64,000 nucleotides of DNA, taken from Isochrysis galbana. Lineage: Eukaryota > Haptophyta > Isochrysidales > Isochrysidaceae. Shown one piece after another: positions 30,401 through 38,778 of the stretch (position 1 is its first letter; every line of letters begins with the position of its first letter). The notes under the pieces were generated by a model that was given only the letters and a program-made list of their open reading frames with translations, was not told where the DNA came from and did no database searches. The stretch covers positions 1,693,279 through 1,757,278 of the forward strand of contig CM030937.1 in the NCBI GenBank assembly GCA_018136815.1, read 5' to 3'. The position numbers and the translations under genes were made by a program.

Positions 30401-30931
30401 GCCAAGGCAGCTTAAAGGCGAGTCTCGAGGGAACGAATTGGCCAGTCCATCCAGGATTTGACTGGCGACAGCAGACGGATCGGCAGCGACGGAGCTCAAG
30501 GCAAGAATTAGCGTTGAGCGCTCGAAATCGAGAGCATTGAACGAATGATTCGAGAACGACGAGAGCGACGAAGGAGGTAGCGAACGAACGGCGAGAGAGA
30601 ACGGGACTCCCGGAGTCGAGTCGTCCCCACCACATATGAGCAGATGAGGGTGACTCCGGATCGATTGAACGACTGAAACGAAAACGCGAACTTCGGGAAC
30701 GACGGGATCGCAACCTAGGGTAGTATCCCCAGGTTGGAACGACAACAAGAAGGCTTTGCTCAGCCGTCCGAGGGACGGCGAGCTCGTAGATCGGAGAGGC
30801 GAAACGTTAGAGGTACGAAATGAAACGCGAACGGGAGTGACAGAAGTATCGAGAAGCGAAAGGGGTGGCGGTCCAGGCCGCCGAGGAATTGAGAAGTCAA
30901 CGAAGCATATGGCGGCGGCCTCGCCTATTCC
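27428..30931 (-). CDS. Retrotransposon ORF2: phage-type methyltransferase-like domain plus aspartic protease
   Basis: Frame continuous with gag, separated only by TAG at 30932-30934; the first in-frame ATG lies well over 400 bases downstream, so readthrough from gag is the likely expression route. A domain at about 29120-29740 has RVLIIGETSGVV (cofactor loop), WDLIIAHPPCTYLSNAG, FLAVENPKMHHYAKSLLGG, HTKATGLYLS and RSRTYVGIAGAMAMQW. These are the ordered blocks of phage proteins annotated as DNA cytosine methyltransferases, with Pro-Cys and Glu-Asn-Pro matching C5-methyltransferase motifs IV and VI. All key residues are present. Downstream, TLADTGAGPSVVTTELL and MLLLGNDFLEAYAA are the retroviral-type aspartic protease (DTGA flap core and LGxDFL). 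The region before the methyltransferase (about 30900-29760) is unrecognised. The last 40 residues match the second element. Confidence 0.8.
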   Translation of the reverse strand, partial: GIGEAAAICFVDFSIPRRPGPPPLSLLDTSVTPVRVSFRTSNVSPLRSTSSPSLGRLSKAFLLSFQPGDTTLGCDPVVPEVRVFVSVVQSIRSHPHLLICGGDDSTPGVPFSLAVRSLPPSSLSSFSNHSFNALDFERSTLILALSSVAADPSAVASQILDGLANSFPRDSPLSCLGRASEVSPSGWTVAYTLAVRRWLAPPTMVAPTRLGWRPLPTSLFDESSLADEGVFANIPSVVQRAFRRLFRSRPALFSSDSLPAVVSRSFQMVRTLAAASPSIPVTRSPVSVSAVVPLCQLSVCLTLVPAAEDLLIHLARTRPSLKEGETLSYVIDLAFQRAAAHGAAHVMPKDIAEAAQLVLRPSRSPESPAQVLPIHFDEICVTLRDVRRDVEAVQTDGISPPRVLIIGETSGVVSSMFLLAGADVATCDLFPSDVDYVPHFEGDADLVQDLGWDLIIAHPPCTYLSNAGLRWIHSNPQRMSDTISAAKQFRRRLNARAPFLAVENPKMHHYAKSLLGGLEATQYVHPWQHGTGHTKATGLYLSPNLPPLMPTCIVPGRQHAMANLPMSPHRGSMRSRTYVGIAGAMAMQWMPVVLDYCRRTPSRPATSAASLLSLARDRQSSQVAQAGSSSSSEPSNVSSVAAIDMEWRPWLGSPRSSLLPARPARMIRRVRHRWRIWTAVRGAQGLISYAWLPLSPSLASALDAEVRLHSSAVEEEPLPILAPSPSPSSLLPFVPMPPLLETCASVSFPDTFTPKGWHAALRLTWSDQERLALLPTPPCRLGLGALPDLHPPLPPLDRPARRSVADVIADHRQRHAAFVPSGFTPALNQPAVVASLTREVPARLVSDTPPSLYPRHCLYVRDLIVCRHSATGPTRYIVDSALAVNKTLADTGAGPSVVTTELLATLPRDACVLVEHASDRPAVVGPDGNPLRTRGYATLVFSLSGVEFRHRFLVVEGAPMLLLGNDFLEAYAACIELSPDAGRDSRLTLMVNNRRVPSLVSTRPRLSSAPLVAVISADSPRAEESSLVPISDNVSSRQAHGESPPAMSTSVPLPPLDPELEPPPRLDFTRSPPSSPNRSSAAVEIEPLFADVSTSAVASKEFALYTRQPITIPSRSRGTFSVRLPLEIIENYPDSAILVDRLPPRDGLDSPPMVATSVETPTPEGRC

Positions 30932-33865
30932 CTAACGGCGGTTGCGGCCGAGGACGACGAGACGACGAAGGTAGGCGCGGTGGGCGTCGGGGATCTCCGG
31001 CTCGCCCTCGCAAAGGAAGCGGATGAACGGCTGGCAGTAGTACGGCGAATGGGCGCCATCGCCTGTCCCATATCGCCAATTGTCGGGGTGGTCGGGACGG
31101 GCCGTATCGTGATCGGGAGGAGCGGGGCGGAAGGCACAATAGGCACAGCCGGTGGCTGTGGTCCATACACCGCCCTCAGACGTAGGGCGCTGCGTGCGGG
31201 GCACCTTCATAGACGCGTCGGTCGGACGGGCCCTGGCGAATGAAGCAGCCAGGTCAGCGTGCCCACAGTAGCGTGACATCGGGTCGAAATCTACCTTAGC
31301 ATTACGCCAAGATTCCAAATCCCATTTGGCGCCCTCGGGATGGCCGAGGTTGTCCGAAGGCGGCGCGCAGCGGCGGCTCTTTTGCGATGGCGGTGTGTCG
31401 AGAGGTGGGAGTCCACCCTCCAACTTGGGAGGCGGCTCCCTGGTGTGGTCGGTGCGTCCCTGGTGGGACCGATCTCCATTGCGATTATTTCGAGTATCGG
31501 AGCCGCGGCCGCTTCCTGAGGTAGCGGCCGAGGGTTTGTCGCTTTTGTCCGGAGCTGGCTTCGAGGAACCCAGGCGGTCCTTAACCATCCGGACGACGTC
31601 GTCGATGTGGGCGATTGTGAGCGGACCGTCCGCCTGCTTGCTGCTCCGCGAAGCCTCAGCACGTGCCTGCTCCGCTGGAGCCAGCACCATGCGCGCGATC
31701 GAGATGCAAGACAGCGAGTGATGCGGCGCGTCTCCGGCGGCAACCGCCTCTATGCCTCGCTTCCACGCTTTGAGGAACTCGAACGAGTTCTCCGCTCCCC
31801 GTGCGCGGTCGCTTTCGTCGGCTTTGACGCAGGCGTCGAATCTCTCGTTGATTTCGTGCGTGAAGGCAGGGAACTTGAAGACGTTAGCTGCCGTCACCGT
31901 CGGGTCATTCATTTTGCGAACGAAGGCGTCGGTCACGCGAGTGGCCAGAGTCACTAAGTCCTCGCCCTCCGAGCGCGTGGTGCAACGGTCCCATTCCGCG
32001 GACGCAGTCTCTTTGGCGAAACCTTTTGCCCCGGCGGCGAATGATTGGTCGCACTTTGCGATCAGCACGTCGGCATGCAAGCACGGGTTAGCGCAGAGAA
32101 CCGAGTCCTTAACCGCATCGAGAACATAGGCCATGATGCGAGGATGGCCCTTCTTTGGATCGCGAGCGGCGAGGAGGAGGCCATTGAGAGCGTCCTGCCA
32201 GTCCACGCCCGAGGTGAGTGAGCCCTCGAGTGCGCGGATCAGTTGCATTCGAAATCCGTCCCAGGAAGCAGCAGCCTTGTTCGGATCGGTAGAGCGAAGG
32301 TCGGCGGGGAAGCGTAGCGACTGCAGGCTCTCGAGGCTAGACTTAGCATCGCGAGTGCCGCCCTTAGTGCGGACGAACGTACGAGCGCGCACCCATTTCG
32401 TAAGAGTGCGAGTCGTATAGATGATGCGGGCATGCCAGGACTCACCAGAGGGGACCTCACGGGCCGCCATCACCTGGTATTCGAGTGGGGCATTAGCGGA
32501 GTCGGAGTAGGCCTTGCCGTGGCGCCCATAGTGTCGTAGCCATTGTTCAAGAATGTCCGGCTCATCAGACAGGGCTGGGTCCGCGGGAGGAGTGGCGTGG
32601 CGCTTAGCGTGACGTCGACTCTCCCGGGTACCCTTATGGCCAGACTTAGACTTAGAGGCGTGGGGGCGGAGAGATCGACGAGAGTTAGAGTGTAAACCTT
32701 CGGGGGCCATCATAGACGGCCGTCCCTCCCGAGTATTATAGCCTTTGGCGGCGGCGGCATAGTGGCCACCCTTGGCGCGGCGAGGCTTGCGGCGCGAGTC
32801 CGTAGACTCGGATGATCCATCGGAATCCGAATCGCTGGTCGACGAGGAGTTAGACGAACGCTGGCTGGAGACCGGAGACGAGGACGAGGAGGACGAAGAG
32901 GTAGGGGAGCTGTCGCGGCGGCGGCGGCGGCGGTTCTTCTTCTTGTCCTTACGAGTCTTGTTAGATTTCGATGAGGAGCGAGGGAGCGGCGGTGGCGGAG
33001 GCAAAACAATTTCGCCGCCATCTTCGGATGGAGGTGGAGGCGGGCTGGCTGTCTGGACTGGGGCAGGAGGGAGTCGGCCTCGTTCAATCGCGTTGGTGAC
33101 TGCGGCGAGCTGCTGTGAGAACTGTGCGGCCATGGCCTGCATGAGCTCGATATAACGCAGCTCGACGGGGTTGAGCCCCGGTGAAGCCGAAGAAGTTGGC
33201 GGCGGGACCGTAGCGGACGGTGGGGAAGGAGAAGGAGAGAGATGAAGAAGGGAGTCGGGCAGCAGACCCGGGGTCTCTTCACCACGAGATAGTCGACTTG
33301 GCGCGACCGAAGCGACCGAGAGGCGTTCGAGAGAGGCGCTGTAGGGCTCGTAGGCTGCCTCCGAGTCCGATGGCAGGGGTGGCGGTGCCTCGAGACATGC
33401 GCGAGAAGAGGGGAGGAATCCTTCCAGAGGATTATCCTCACCCTGGAAAGATTCGGGCTTGGACCTGCCTCCCATGGACTCCGGCGGCGATGGCGGAGAT
33501 GATGGCGGAGGCATCGCAGCGAGATCAGGAGGCGAGGCAAGAGAGGGCATCACCTCCCCCTGTGAAGGTGGTGGTGGATGTCCGTCCGGAGAGGAGGAAG
33601 GGAACAGGGCAGGCATGATGCCCGACTCTGCAGAGGTTGGGGAGACCCCCATTGAGACGTCCAGCGCGGGACGCACCGAGTAGGATTCTACACCTGACGA
33701 ATTGGGATGGCCCATAGGGCCTGAGGGCAATGAGGAAGGAGGCAGACCGGCGGCAGGCGCGGCGGAGGAGACGACTTCGGAGACGCTGACGGGCTGAGGC
33801 CCGTCAGCAGAGGAAGGCGGGCAGGCGGGCTTGAGCGAGGGCGAGGACGGCGGCGAGAGCGACAT
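30932..33865 (-). CDS. Retrotransposon gag-like protein
   Basis: 977 residues from the ATG at 33863-33865; an upstream TTG at 34021 keeps the frame open but has no ATG. N-terminal 400 residues are Pro/Ser-rich and low in structure, followed by a Ser/Asp-rich linker with KTRKDKKKNRRRRRR, then a structured part (DILEQWLRHYGRHGKAYSDS onward, about residues 460-800) that resembles capsid helices in position and composition. There is no CCHC knuckle; the C-terminus instead has YCGH and GCAYC, which could bind metal as CX2H plus CX2C. The frame ends in TAG and continues open beyond it. Identification as gag rests on position, size and composition. Confidence 0.75.
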   Translation of the reverse strand: MSLSPPSSPSLKPACPPSSADGPQPVSVSEVVSSAAPAAGLPPSSLPSGPMGHPNSSGVESYSVRPALDVSMGVSPTSAESGIMPALFPSSSPDGHPPPPSQGEVMPSLASPPDLAAMPPPSSPPSPPESMGGRSKPESFQGEDNPLEGFLPSSRACLEAPPPLPSDSEAAYEPYSASLERLSVASVAPSRLSRGEETPGLLPDSLLHLSPSPSPPSATVPPPTSSASPGLNPVELRYIELMQAMAAQFSQQLAAVTNAIERGRLPPAPVQTASPPPPPSEDGGEIVLPPPPPLPRSSSKSNKTRKDKKKNRRRRRRDSSPTSSSSSSSSPVSSQRSSNSSSTSDSDSDGSSESTDSRRKPRRAKGGHYAAAAKGYNTREGRPSMMAPEGLHSNSRRSLRPHASKSKSGHKGTRESRRHAKRHATPPADPALSDEPDILEQWLRHYGRHGKAYSDSANAPLEYQVMAAREVPSGESWHARIIYTTRTLTKWVRARTFVRTKGGTRDAKSSLESLQSLRFPADLRSTDPNKAAASWDGFRMQLIRALEGSLTSGVDWQDALNGLLLAARDPKKGHPRIMAYVLDAVKDSVLCANPCLHADVLIAKCDQSFAAGAKGFAKETASAEWDRCTTRSEGEDLVTLATRVTDAFVRKMNDPTVTAANVFKFPAFTHEINERFDACVKADESDRARGAENSFEFLKAWKRGIEAVAAGDAPHHSLSCISIARMVLAPAEQARAEASRSSKQADGPLTIAHIDDVVRMVKDRLGSSKPAPDKSDKPSAATSGSGRGSDTRNNRNGDRSHQGRTDHTREPPPKLEGGLPPLDTPPSQKSRRCAPPSDNLGHPEGAKWDLESWRNAKVDFDPMSRYCGHADLAASFARARPTDASMKVPRTQRPTSEGGVWTTATGCAYCAFRPAPPDHDTARPDHPDNWRYGTGDGAHSPYYCQPFIRFLCEGEPEIPDAHRAYLRRLVVLGRNRR

Positions 33866-34439
33866 CGAGCGAGAGGCGAGAGGCGAGGGTGAGTGAGAGG
33901 AGGGCTGTGTTGGCAGGGGCTGGTGAGGCAAGGAGAGTTTGTAGGGTACGAGTGTTACGAGAGCGAGAGCGACGAGAGCGAGAGCGACGGATGACGACTG
34001 ACGACAAGACGTCGGATCCAACGATGCTGCGACACCGACTCACGAACACACTAGAATCATTCACCCAAACCAAGCAAAACATGAAATAACCGAGACCCCA
34101 CATCGCCGGTAACTCAAACACGTCGCGAGAGACAGAGAGAGAGAGCGAGAGAGAGAGAGAATCCGCAGCGACGGTCGGAGCGTGTCTTCGCTTTGGATTT
34201 TCCCACCAAGGCGGAAAGTCGAAGAGGAACGTTATGTCGCGCAACCACGGCGATCACATTGGATACAGATCGCAGCGAGGTATCCTTGCAATCGAAGAAA
34301 TCTTGCTGTTGAGCGTGGACCTTCTAGACGTTTCTATCGAGCAACCCCGAGTAGCAACCAAGGGAGGAGAAAACCAAAAACCAACGGGACCAAGGGCTTC
34401 CATCTTCCATGCAACTTGCATCAAGGGGAAAGATAACCC

Positions 34440-34562
34440 AAAACCAAAGCAGCGAATCTAAATCAATCTCCAAGTGGAGATGGCAAACCAAGGACCAAGG
34501 AGAAAGATTCCCTCACCCAAGCAGCGAACCTAAATCGATCTCCGAGGGGAGATGGCAAACCA
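34440..34562 (-). repeat. Direct repeat within or next to the 5' LTR
   Basis: AAGCAGCGAATCTAAATCAA ... GGAGATGGCAAACCAAGGAC at about 34448 is repeated, with a few changes, as AAGCAGCGAACCTAAATCGA ... GGAGATGGCAAACCAAACCT at about 34518. Unit about 66 bp. Such short duplications are common in LTR promoter regions. Confidence 0.7.
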
Positions 34563-34818
34563 AACCTGATTGCCCCCAGAAGCAGGTAAAGAAACGCGGG
34601 GAGATAGCGAATTAAACCTTTTGCGAGGCGCCTGGGAGGAAGAAAGGTGGGGAAACTTCCCTTCTCTTCGAGAGAAAGAGAGAGGGCGCTCCACAACCCT
34701 AGATCCTAGGCGTCCACGCGAAGTTTTTGACCGAGAACGAGAACGAGAGAATTATAACGATAAATACCGAACGAAGAGGAGAGAGAAGCCTAACGAGCGT
34801 CGATTCGCGAATGCGACA
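34556..34818 (-). repeat. 5' LTR (part shared with the 3' copy)
   Basis: Matches 22601-22851 with a handful of substitutions and small indels, so the element is fairly young. In element sense it starts TGTCGCATTCGCG at 34818. Its inner end is not resolved, because the corresponding end of the other LTR is in the gap; I could not identify a primer-binding site with confidence. Confidence 0.88.
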
Positions 34819-34849
34819 CTTTCTCCACTTGGGCGGGGAAAACACAGAA

Positions 34850-35268
34850 GGAAGGAAACAAGGAAGAGAAAGCCGACAAGAGAGCGACGATGCGACGGAA
34901 GAGCCGACGGCGAACGGCGGTTACCGCGAACGAATAGATAGAAAGTAAGGAGGGAATCTACGAGCGTAAACCAGAAGGGGAGAGAGGGTAGGCTTCGCGC
35001 GGGGGAAAGGTCCGCAACGACGAACACCTACGACGAGAGCGAGAACGAGCGCGGGGGAACGACAGCAAGGAGGGACCAAAGGCAGAGCAAGGCCCAAGGT
35101 GCAAAGGAGCGAAACAGGAGCGAGACAGGCCACAAAGGGGCGCAACGGCAAGGAGCGAGGGGCGAGTTACGAGTGCAGAGTTCTACAAGTTACGAGTAAA
35201 ACTCCGCGGCAACAAGAACGACTGGGCTCGAAGACGCCTAAGGTCGGAAGTCGATCGCGGATGCGACA
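34850..35268 (-). repeat. Second LTR remnant adjoining the element
   Basis: Ends in GCGGATGCGACA, the same type of LTR tip (TGTCGCATCCGC on the minus strand), and is followed at 35269-35291 by a pyrimidine run that is a polypurine tract on the minus strand. Parts align with the solo LTR at 54080-54547, for example GCCGACAAGAGAGCGACG and AAGGAGGGAATCT. It is an LTR of a related but different family, lying outside the 5' LTR, so the two elements are nested or tandem. Confidence 0.65.
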
Positions 35269-35919
35269 GTTCCTCCCCCCCCCCCCGGTGCTTTTTCCCG
35301 GAGAGTCGGCCGGCGTCGACCGGTCCGCCTCAATGGCGGGTTTTCCCCCATTTTAACTTGTGGGGAGTTAGAATGGGAGCCGGGGGCTTGCGAGGGGGGA
35401 GATGTGGAGGGGTGCATAGTAGTATGTATCTGTGACAACAGCACGCGACAAGGTGTACGGGCAGGTGCGCTGAGGGCTGTCGTGTTAGTACCGGGCTAGT
35501 GAGAGTAGTGGTACTAATGCTCAGATAGATTAAAAAAAGTTTGCACTAGCACTAGGATTTTGTGGTCTTGCGCACATGTTTCTTCTTTTCTAACTCAGCT
35601 TTTAACTTTTTCAATCTATTTTCGGCAAGTTCAAGTTCAAGTTCTTGTCAAGTTCCAAGTTCCTGCAGGTAATTTAAAGTGGTCATGATAATCCCGACGT
35701 AAATGTTAAATGTTGCAGTACGACAGCCGCACGCAGGCCTGTTTTGTCCGTTTTTTGCTGTTCGCTTGCTTATGAGCTATTGAGCTCGCCATTGACCATT
35801 GAGATAGCAATTCATCTCGCAAATTGCTCACACTATTATTATTGTATTCAGCACCTTCGACCATCTTTTGGAATCTTGCACATGCCTCCTGAAGAAGTGA
35901 GAGCGGCGGCGGCGAGGGC

Positions 35920-36187
35920 AGCAAATGGACGAGGGAGGAGAATGAGGAGATCGCCCGGTGGGAGGAAGGGGCGGCGGCGGCGGTGAGGGATTATTCAACA
36001 TTCTTTTTGCCAAGTCATATGGTGAGCTAGTCACCGAGACTTTTAGAGTGTCGGGAGTACGAGTACGTGCGCGGCTACCCATGTTCGAATTAGGAGCAAA
36101 CATTTTTTCGTGTGCTGCTACCACGTTCGCCCACGCATTTTGGACGGCATCTGACTGTTCAAAGGCTGGCAACTTAACGTCCCTTCA
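35920..36187 (-). pseudogene. Unrecognised coding fragment
   Basis: Frame opening after a TGA and reading KLPAFEQSDAVQNAWANVVA, then AHEKMFAPNSNMGSRARTRT and PYDLAKRMLNN before a low-complexity Pro/Ser tail. Composition is protein-like, there is no ATG, and an AG lies just upstream, so it could be an exon. Possibly a transposon DNA-binding region; the family is not identified. Confidence 0.25.
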
Positions 36188-36361
36188 GTGTTGAATTGTG
36201 AGCATCTGACGAGGGCCAACTCTTCCAGCGCTAACGCTAGGCTCGTGAGGAGCCATTTTAGTGTGTAAGAAAATAACGAGCTCCCCCTCTTTTTCTAAGT
36301 AGAGTGTCTGAACGGCCCACTAGGGGTGGCCCGGCGAAGGGGGAGGGGCGACTGCGGCGCT

Positions 36362-38041
36362 TCATGCGTGCTTCACACGCTCCGTCGTCCGCTCCGCGTG
36401 CCGCAAGCGTCGCCATGCCCATCGTAGCACGAGAATAGCAATAAATGGCTTGGCCAGGAGGACGGGCACCAGCAGCAGAACACACGTTGCGTACGCGGCA
36501 AAGACATGCAACGGGTGGGCCTGCCCTCTGTACGGCTCGCAAGGCGCACCCTCCACGTCGAGTTCGGTAGACGGGCTTGCGTGCATATCGAGCTCGTCAA
36601 ACCGCCAATCGCGCTCAAAGCTGACGGAGCCATCGGTGGCGCGCAGCGCACGTGTCGTGAGCGTGCCAGCCTCCCAGTCTATCTCGAGCTCTCCAAACGT
36701 CTCAGACAGCTCGAGCATCGGCGCCCCGAACCATGACAGTGACTTCTCAAGCCTGTACCGCCACGGCACAATATGCTGAACCAGAAGGGCTGCAAACAGT
36801 GTGTACAGACGCGTCTCGATGGACATGAACCCCATCCCGTGCCACCACGAGTGAGTCAGCCCTGAGGATGTCAGCTCGACAAGACTTCCACCGCCGCTGC
36901 ACCTGCATAGACCAAAGGGCTATGTGAGCCCACACGCACAGCTATGCTCCAGCCCGCTGGCGAGCCGCATCGCTTCGCGTGAGCGTGCGCTGCGCGACGG
37001 GGGAATCGCCATAACCTGGCGGCGAGTAGCTCGGCAAAGTGGACGTCACCGGAGATGAGCACAGGCGCCTGCACGTTGGCGTCGATGAGGAGCTGCATCA
37101 GCCGGCGGCGAGCACCAGGGAAGCGCGGCCATCCTTCCGACAACTTTTCGCGATTGGTGGGGAGGAACTGTAGCGACGAGACAAGGACGTGCACGCGAGC
37201 GGTCGACGAACGCAACAGACCTTGAAGCCTGCGCGCAGGCGGCGGGTGGGGTGGGGCGCACTTGCCCGACGTTTCTGGCGATGCAGCTGCACCCAGCTGC
37301 GTGGGGCTCGCAAGCAAGCGCCGAAGGCACAGCAGGCGCAAGGCACTCGGCTTACCATTCCCACTGCTTCTCGCCGAGGATGTCGCCGCCCTCGAGGTCA
37401 TATGGGTCCCGGTGGTACCGCAGGTCAAGTGCGATCACGAGCACCGAGCGCGCGCCCTCTCCCAGCAGCGTTGCACCCCACACCCCTGCACCATCACGGA
37501 GCCTGCGCGCGTCGTCAGCAGACGCGCCGAGAAAGTCAAGGAACTCGCGCTTGGACTCGTTGCGGAAGGCGAAGGTGCGGTCGGCGTCATCGAGCCCAAA
37601 GTCGTGATCGTCCCACGTCCCCAGCACTGCGCGCACTGACGAACGCAGCGAAGCGTAACCCGGCTCAGCGTTGAGCTCCGCATACAGCCGCCTAAGCTCA
37701 TGTGGTTGCGCGCCTCGAAAGCCTCGTCCCGCGCCAGAGAGCGGGAGATCAGGGAGTACGATGCGAATAGGCCATGCCCTCTCCACTCTCGGCGGTGGAT
37801 GGTCTGCGTACACCGCATCACCAGCCCAGACAAAGGCGTGAGGGCTGCGGGAGGAGAGGAGTCGCCAGTCGAACGAGCGCTCTGCAGCTGCGTAGGCGGA
37901 GCTGTGGGCGGTGCCGTCCTTGCAGGAGGCGAAGGAGAGTAGTGTCCGTCCCTTTGCACTCACCATCCCCTCGGCAATCCGCGCGTCGGGCCCCACAGCG
38001 AGAGAGAGAGGCCAGAGCACACTGGCGAGTGGCGCCGCCAT
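36362..38041 (-). CDS. phoD: PhoD-like metallophosphatase with C-terminal membrane segment (three exons)
   Basis: Phosphodiesterase/phosphatase of the alkaline phosphatase D family, which uses Ca and Fe. Exons 37356-38041, 37016-37228 and 36362-36902 are joined by GT-AG introns of 127 and 113 bp; the product is 479 residues. Both joins restore family text: KQWEW|LQGLL and AA(R)CSGGGSLVELTSSGLTHSW. Metal and active-site blocks: FASC at 37-40, VWAGDAVYAD at 71-80, GTWDDHDFG at 141-149, SGDVHFAEL at 288-296, and SSGLTHSW. Near the C-terminus, residues about 433-455 (AAYATCVLLLVPVLLAKPFI and on) form one membrane helix followed by a basic tail, so the enzyme is probably membrane-anchored with its catalytic part on one side. 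I chose the ATG at 38041; an upstream in-frame ATG at 38110 would add a Pro run encoded by a poly-C stretch. Confidence 0.9.
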
Positions 38042-38369
38042 CGTGCGGGGGGGGGGGGGGGGGGAGAGGCGACCGCAGGAAAGAAAGAGAAGAAGCCCGG
38101 GGGGGTTCATAGCGGGAAATGGAGAGGGGGGGAGGGGGGAGGGGGGAAGAAGAGGTGAAAATGGGGGGGAGAACTGTGAAGAAAGGCGGGAGAGGAGAGA
38201 GTGTGTGGAGGGAGGAGGAGAGGATGGGAAAAGGGAGAAGAGAGAGAAAAGTAAAAGGGAGCAAGAGGAGAGGGAGAGAGTAGTGAGAGGGCGGGGGAGA
38301 GAGAGAGTATTACAGGCCGGCGGCGGCAGGTGTGGGGCGCGCGCGCGCGCGCGAGAGAGAGAGAGGGAG

Positions 38370-38401
<32 letters not shown>

Positions 38402-38402
38402 A

Positions 38403-38482
<80 letters not shown>
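38042..38482 (-). repeat. GA tract and (GA)n microsatellite upstream of the phosphatase gene
   Basis: Purine-rich on the plus strand and pyrimidine-rich on the coding strand, with a G run at 38047-38063 and an almost pure (GA)n from about 38402 to 38480. It continues the pattern of CT-rich leaders. Confidence 0.8.
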
Positions 38483-38778
38483 CCTTTACTCTCTACGCAG
38501 GAGTGCTTTAGCAGTCCTCAGTGGCAGTGGCGGGAGATCTTCTTTTTTTCTCCTTTGACAGTGTGAATGAAAAATCTGAAGATTCAGGCCTAACACCTAA
38601 CTTTAATTTACTGCTAGACTGCTATTTTCTATTGCCCATCTGCCTATCCGATGCTCTTACTTCCCTTCGCTCTACTGATGAACAGCGAACGCGGGCTGAA
38701 ATCCACACCAGCCAAAATGGGCTGCCCAGAGCTCCAATGAAAAATTCCACCTCCACCCCCGGCCGTGACCCTCCCCAG

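Larger units (their letters stand above)
22601..34818 (-). mobile_element. Ty3/gypsy chromodomain retrotransposon with methyltransferase-like domain
   Basis: Minus-strand element of more than 12.2 kb: 5' LTR ending (in element sense, beginning) at 34818, gag, amber stop, methyltransferase-like domain plus protease, RT, RNase H, integrase, chromodomain, purine tract and 3' LTR. The order protease-RT-RNase H-integrase and the chromodomain after integrase place it among chromoviruses. LTR parts at 22601-22851 and 34556-34818 match over about 250 bp with few differences. The gag to protease part is open for 6.6 kb, whereas RT to chromodomain carries about eight frameshifts, so this copy is probably dead or its consensus is poor in that part. 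A related copy begins at 62682. Confidence 0.93.

Noticed and set aside
34021-34440. Primer-binding site of the Ty3 element
   Set aside because: Several TGG-containing candidates exist, but none is next to a clear LTR end and none matches a tRNA 3' end I can verify.
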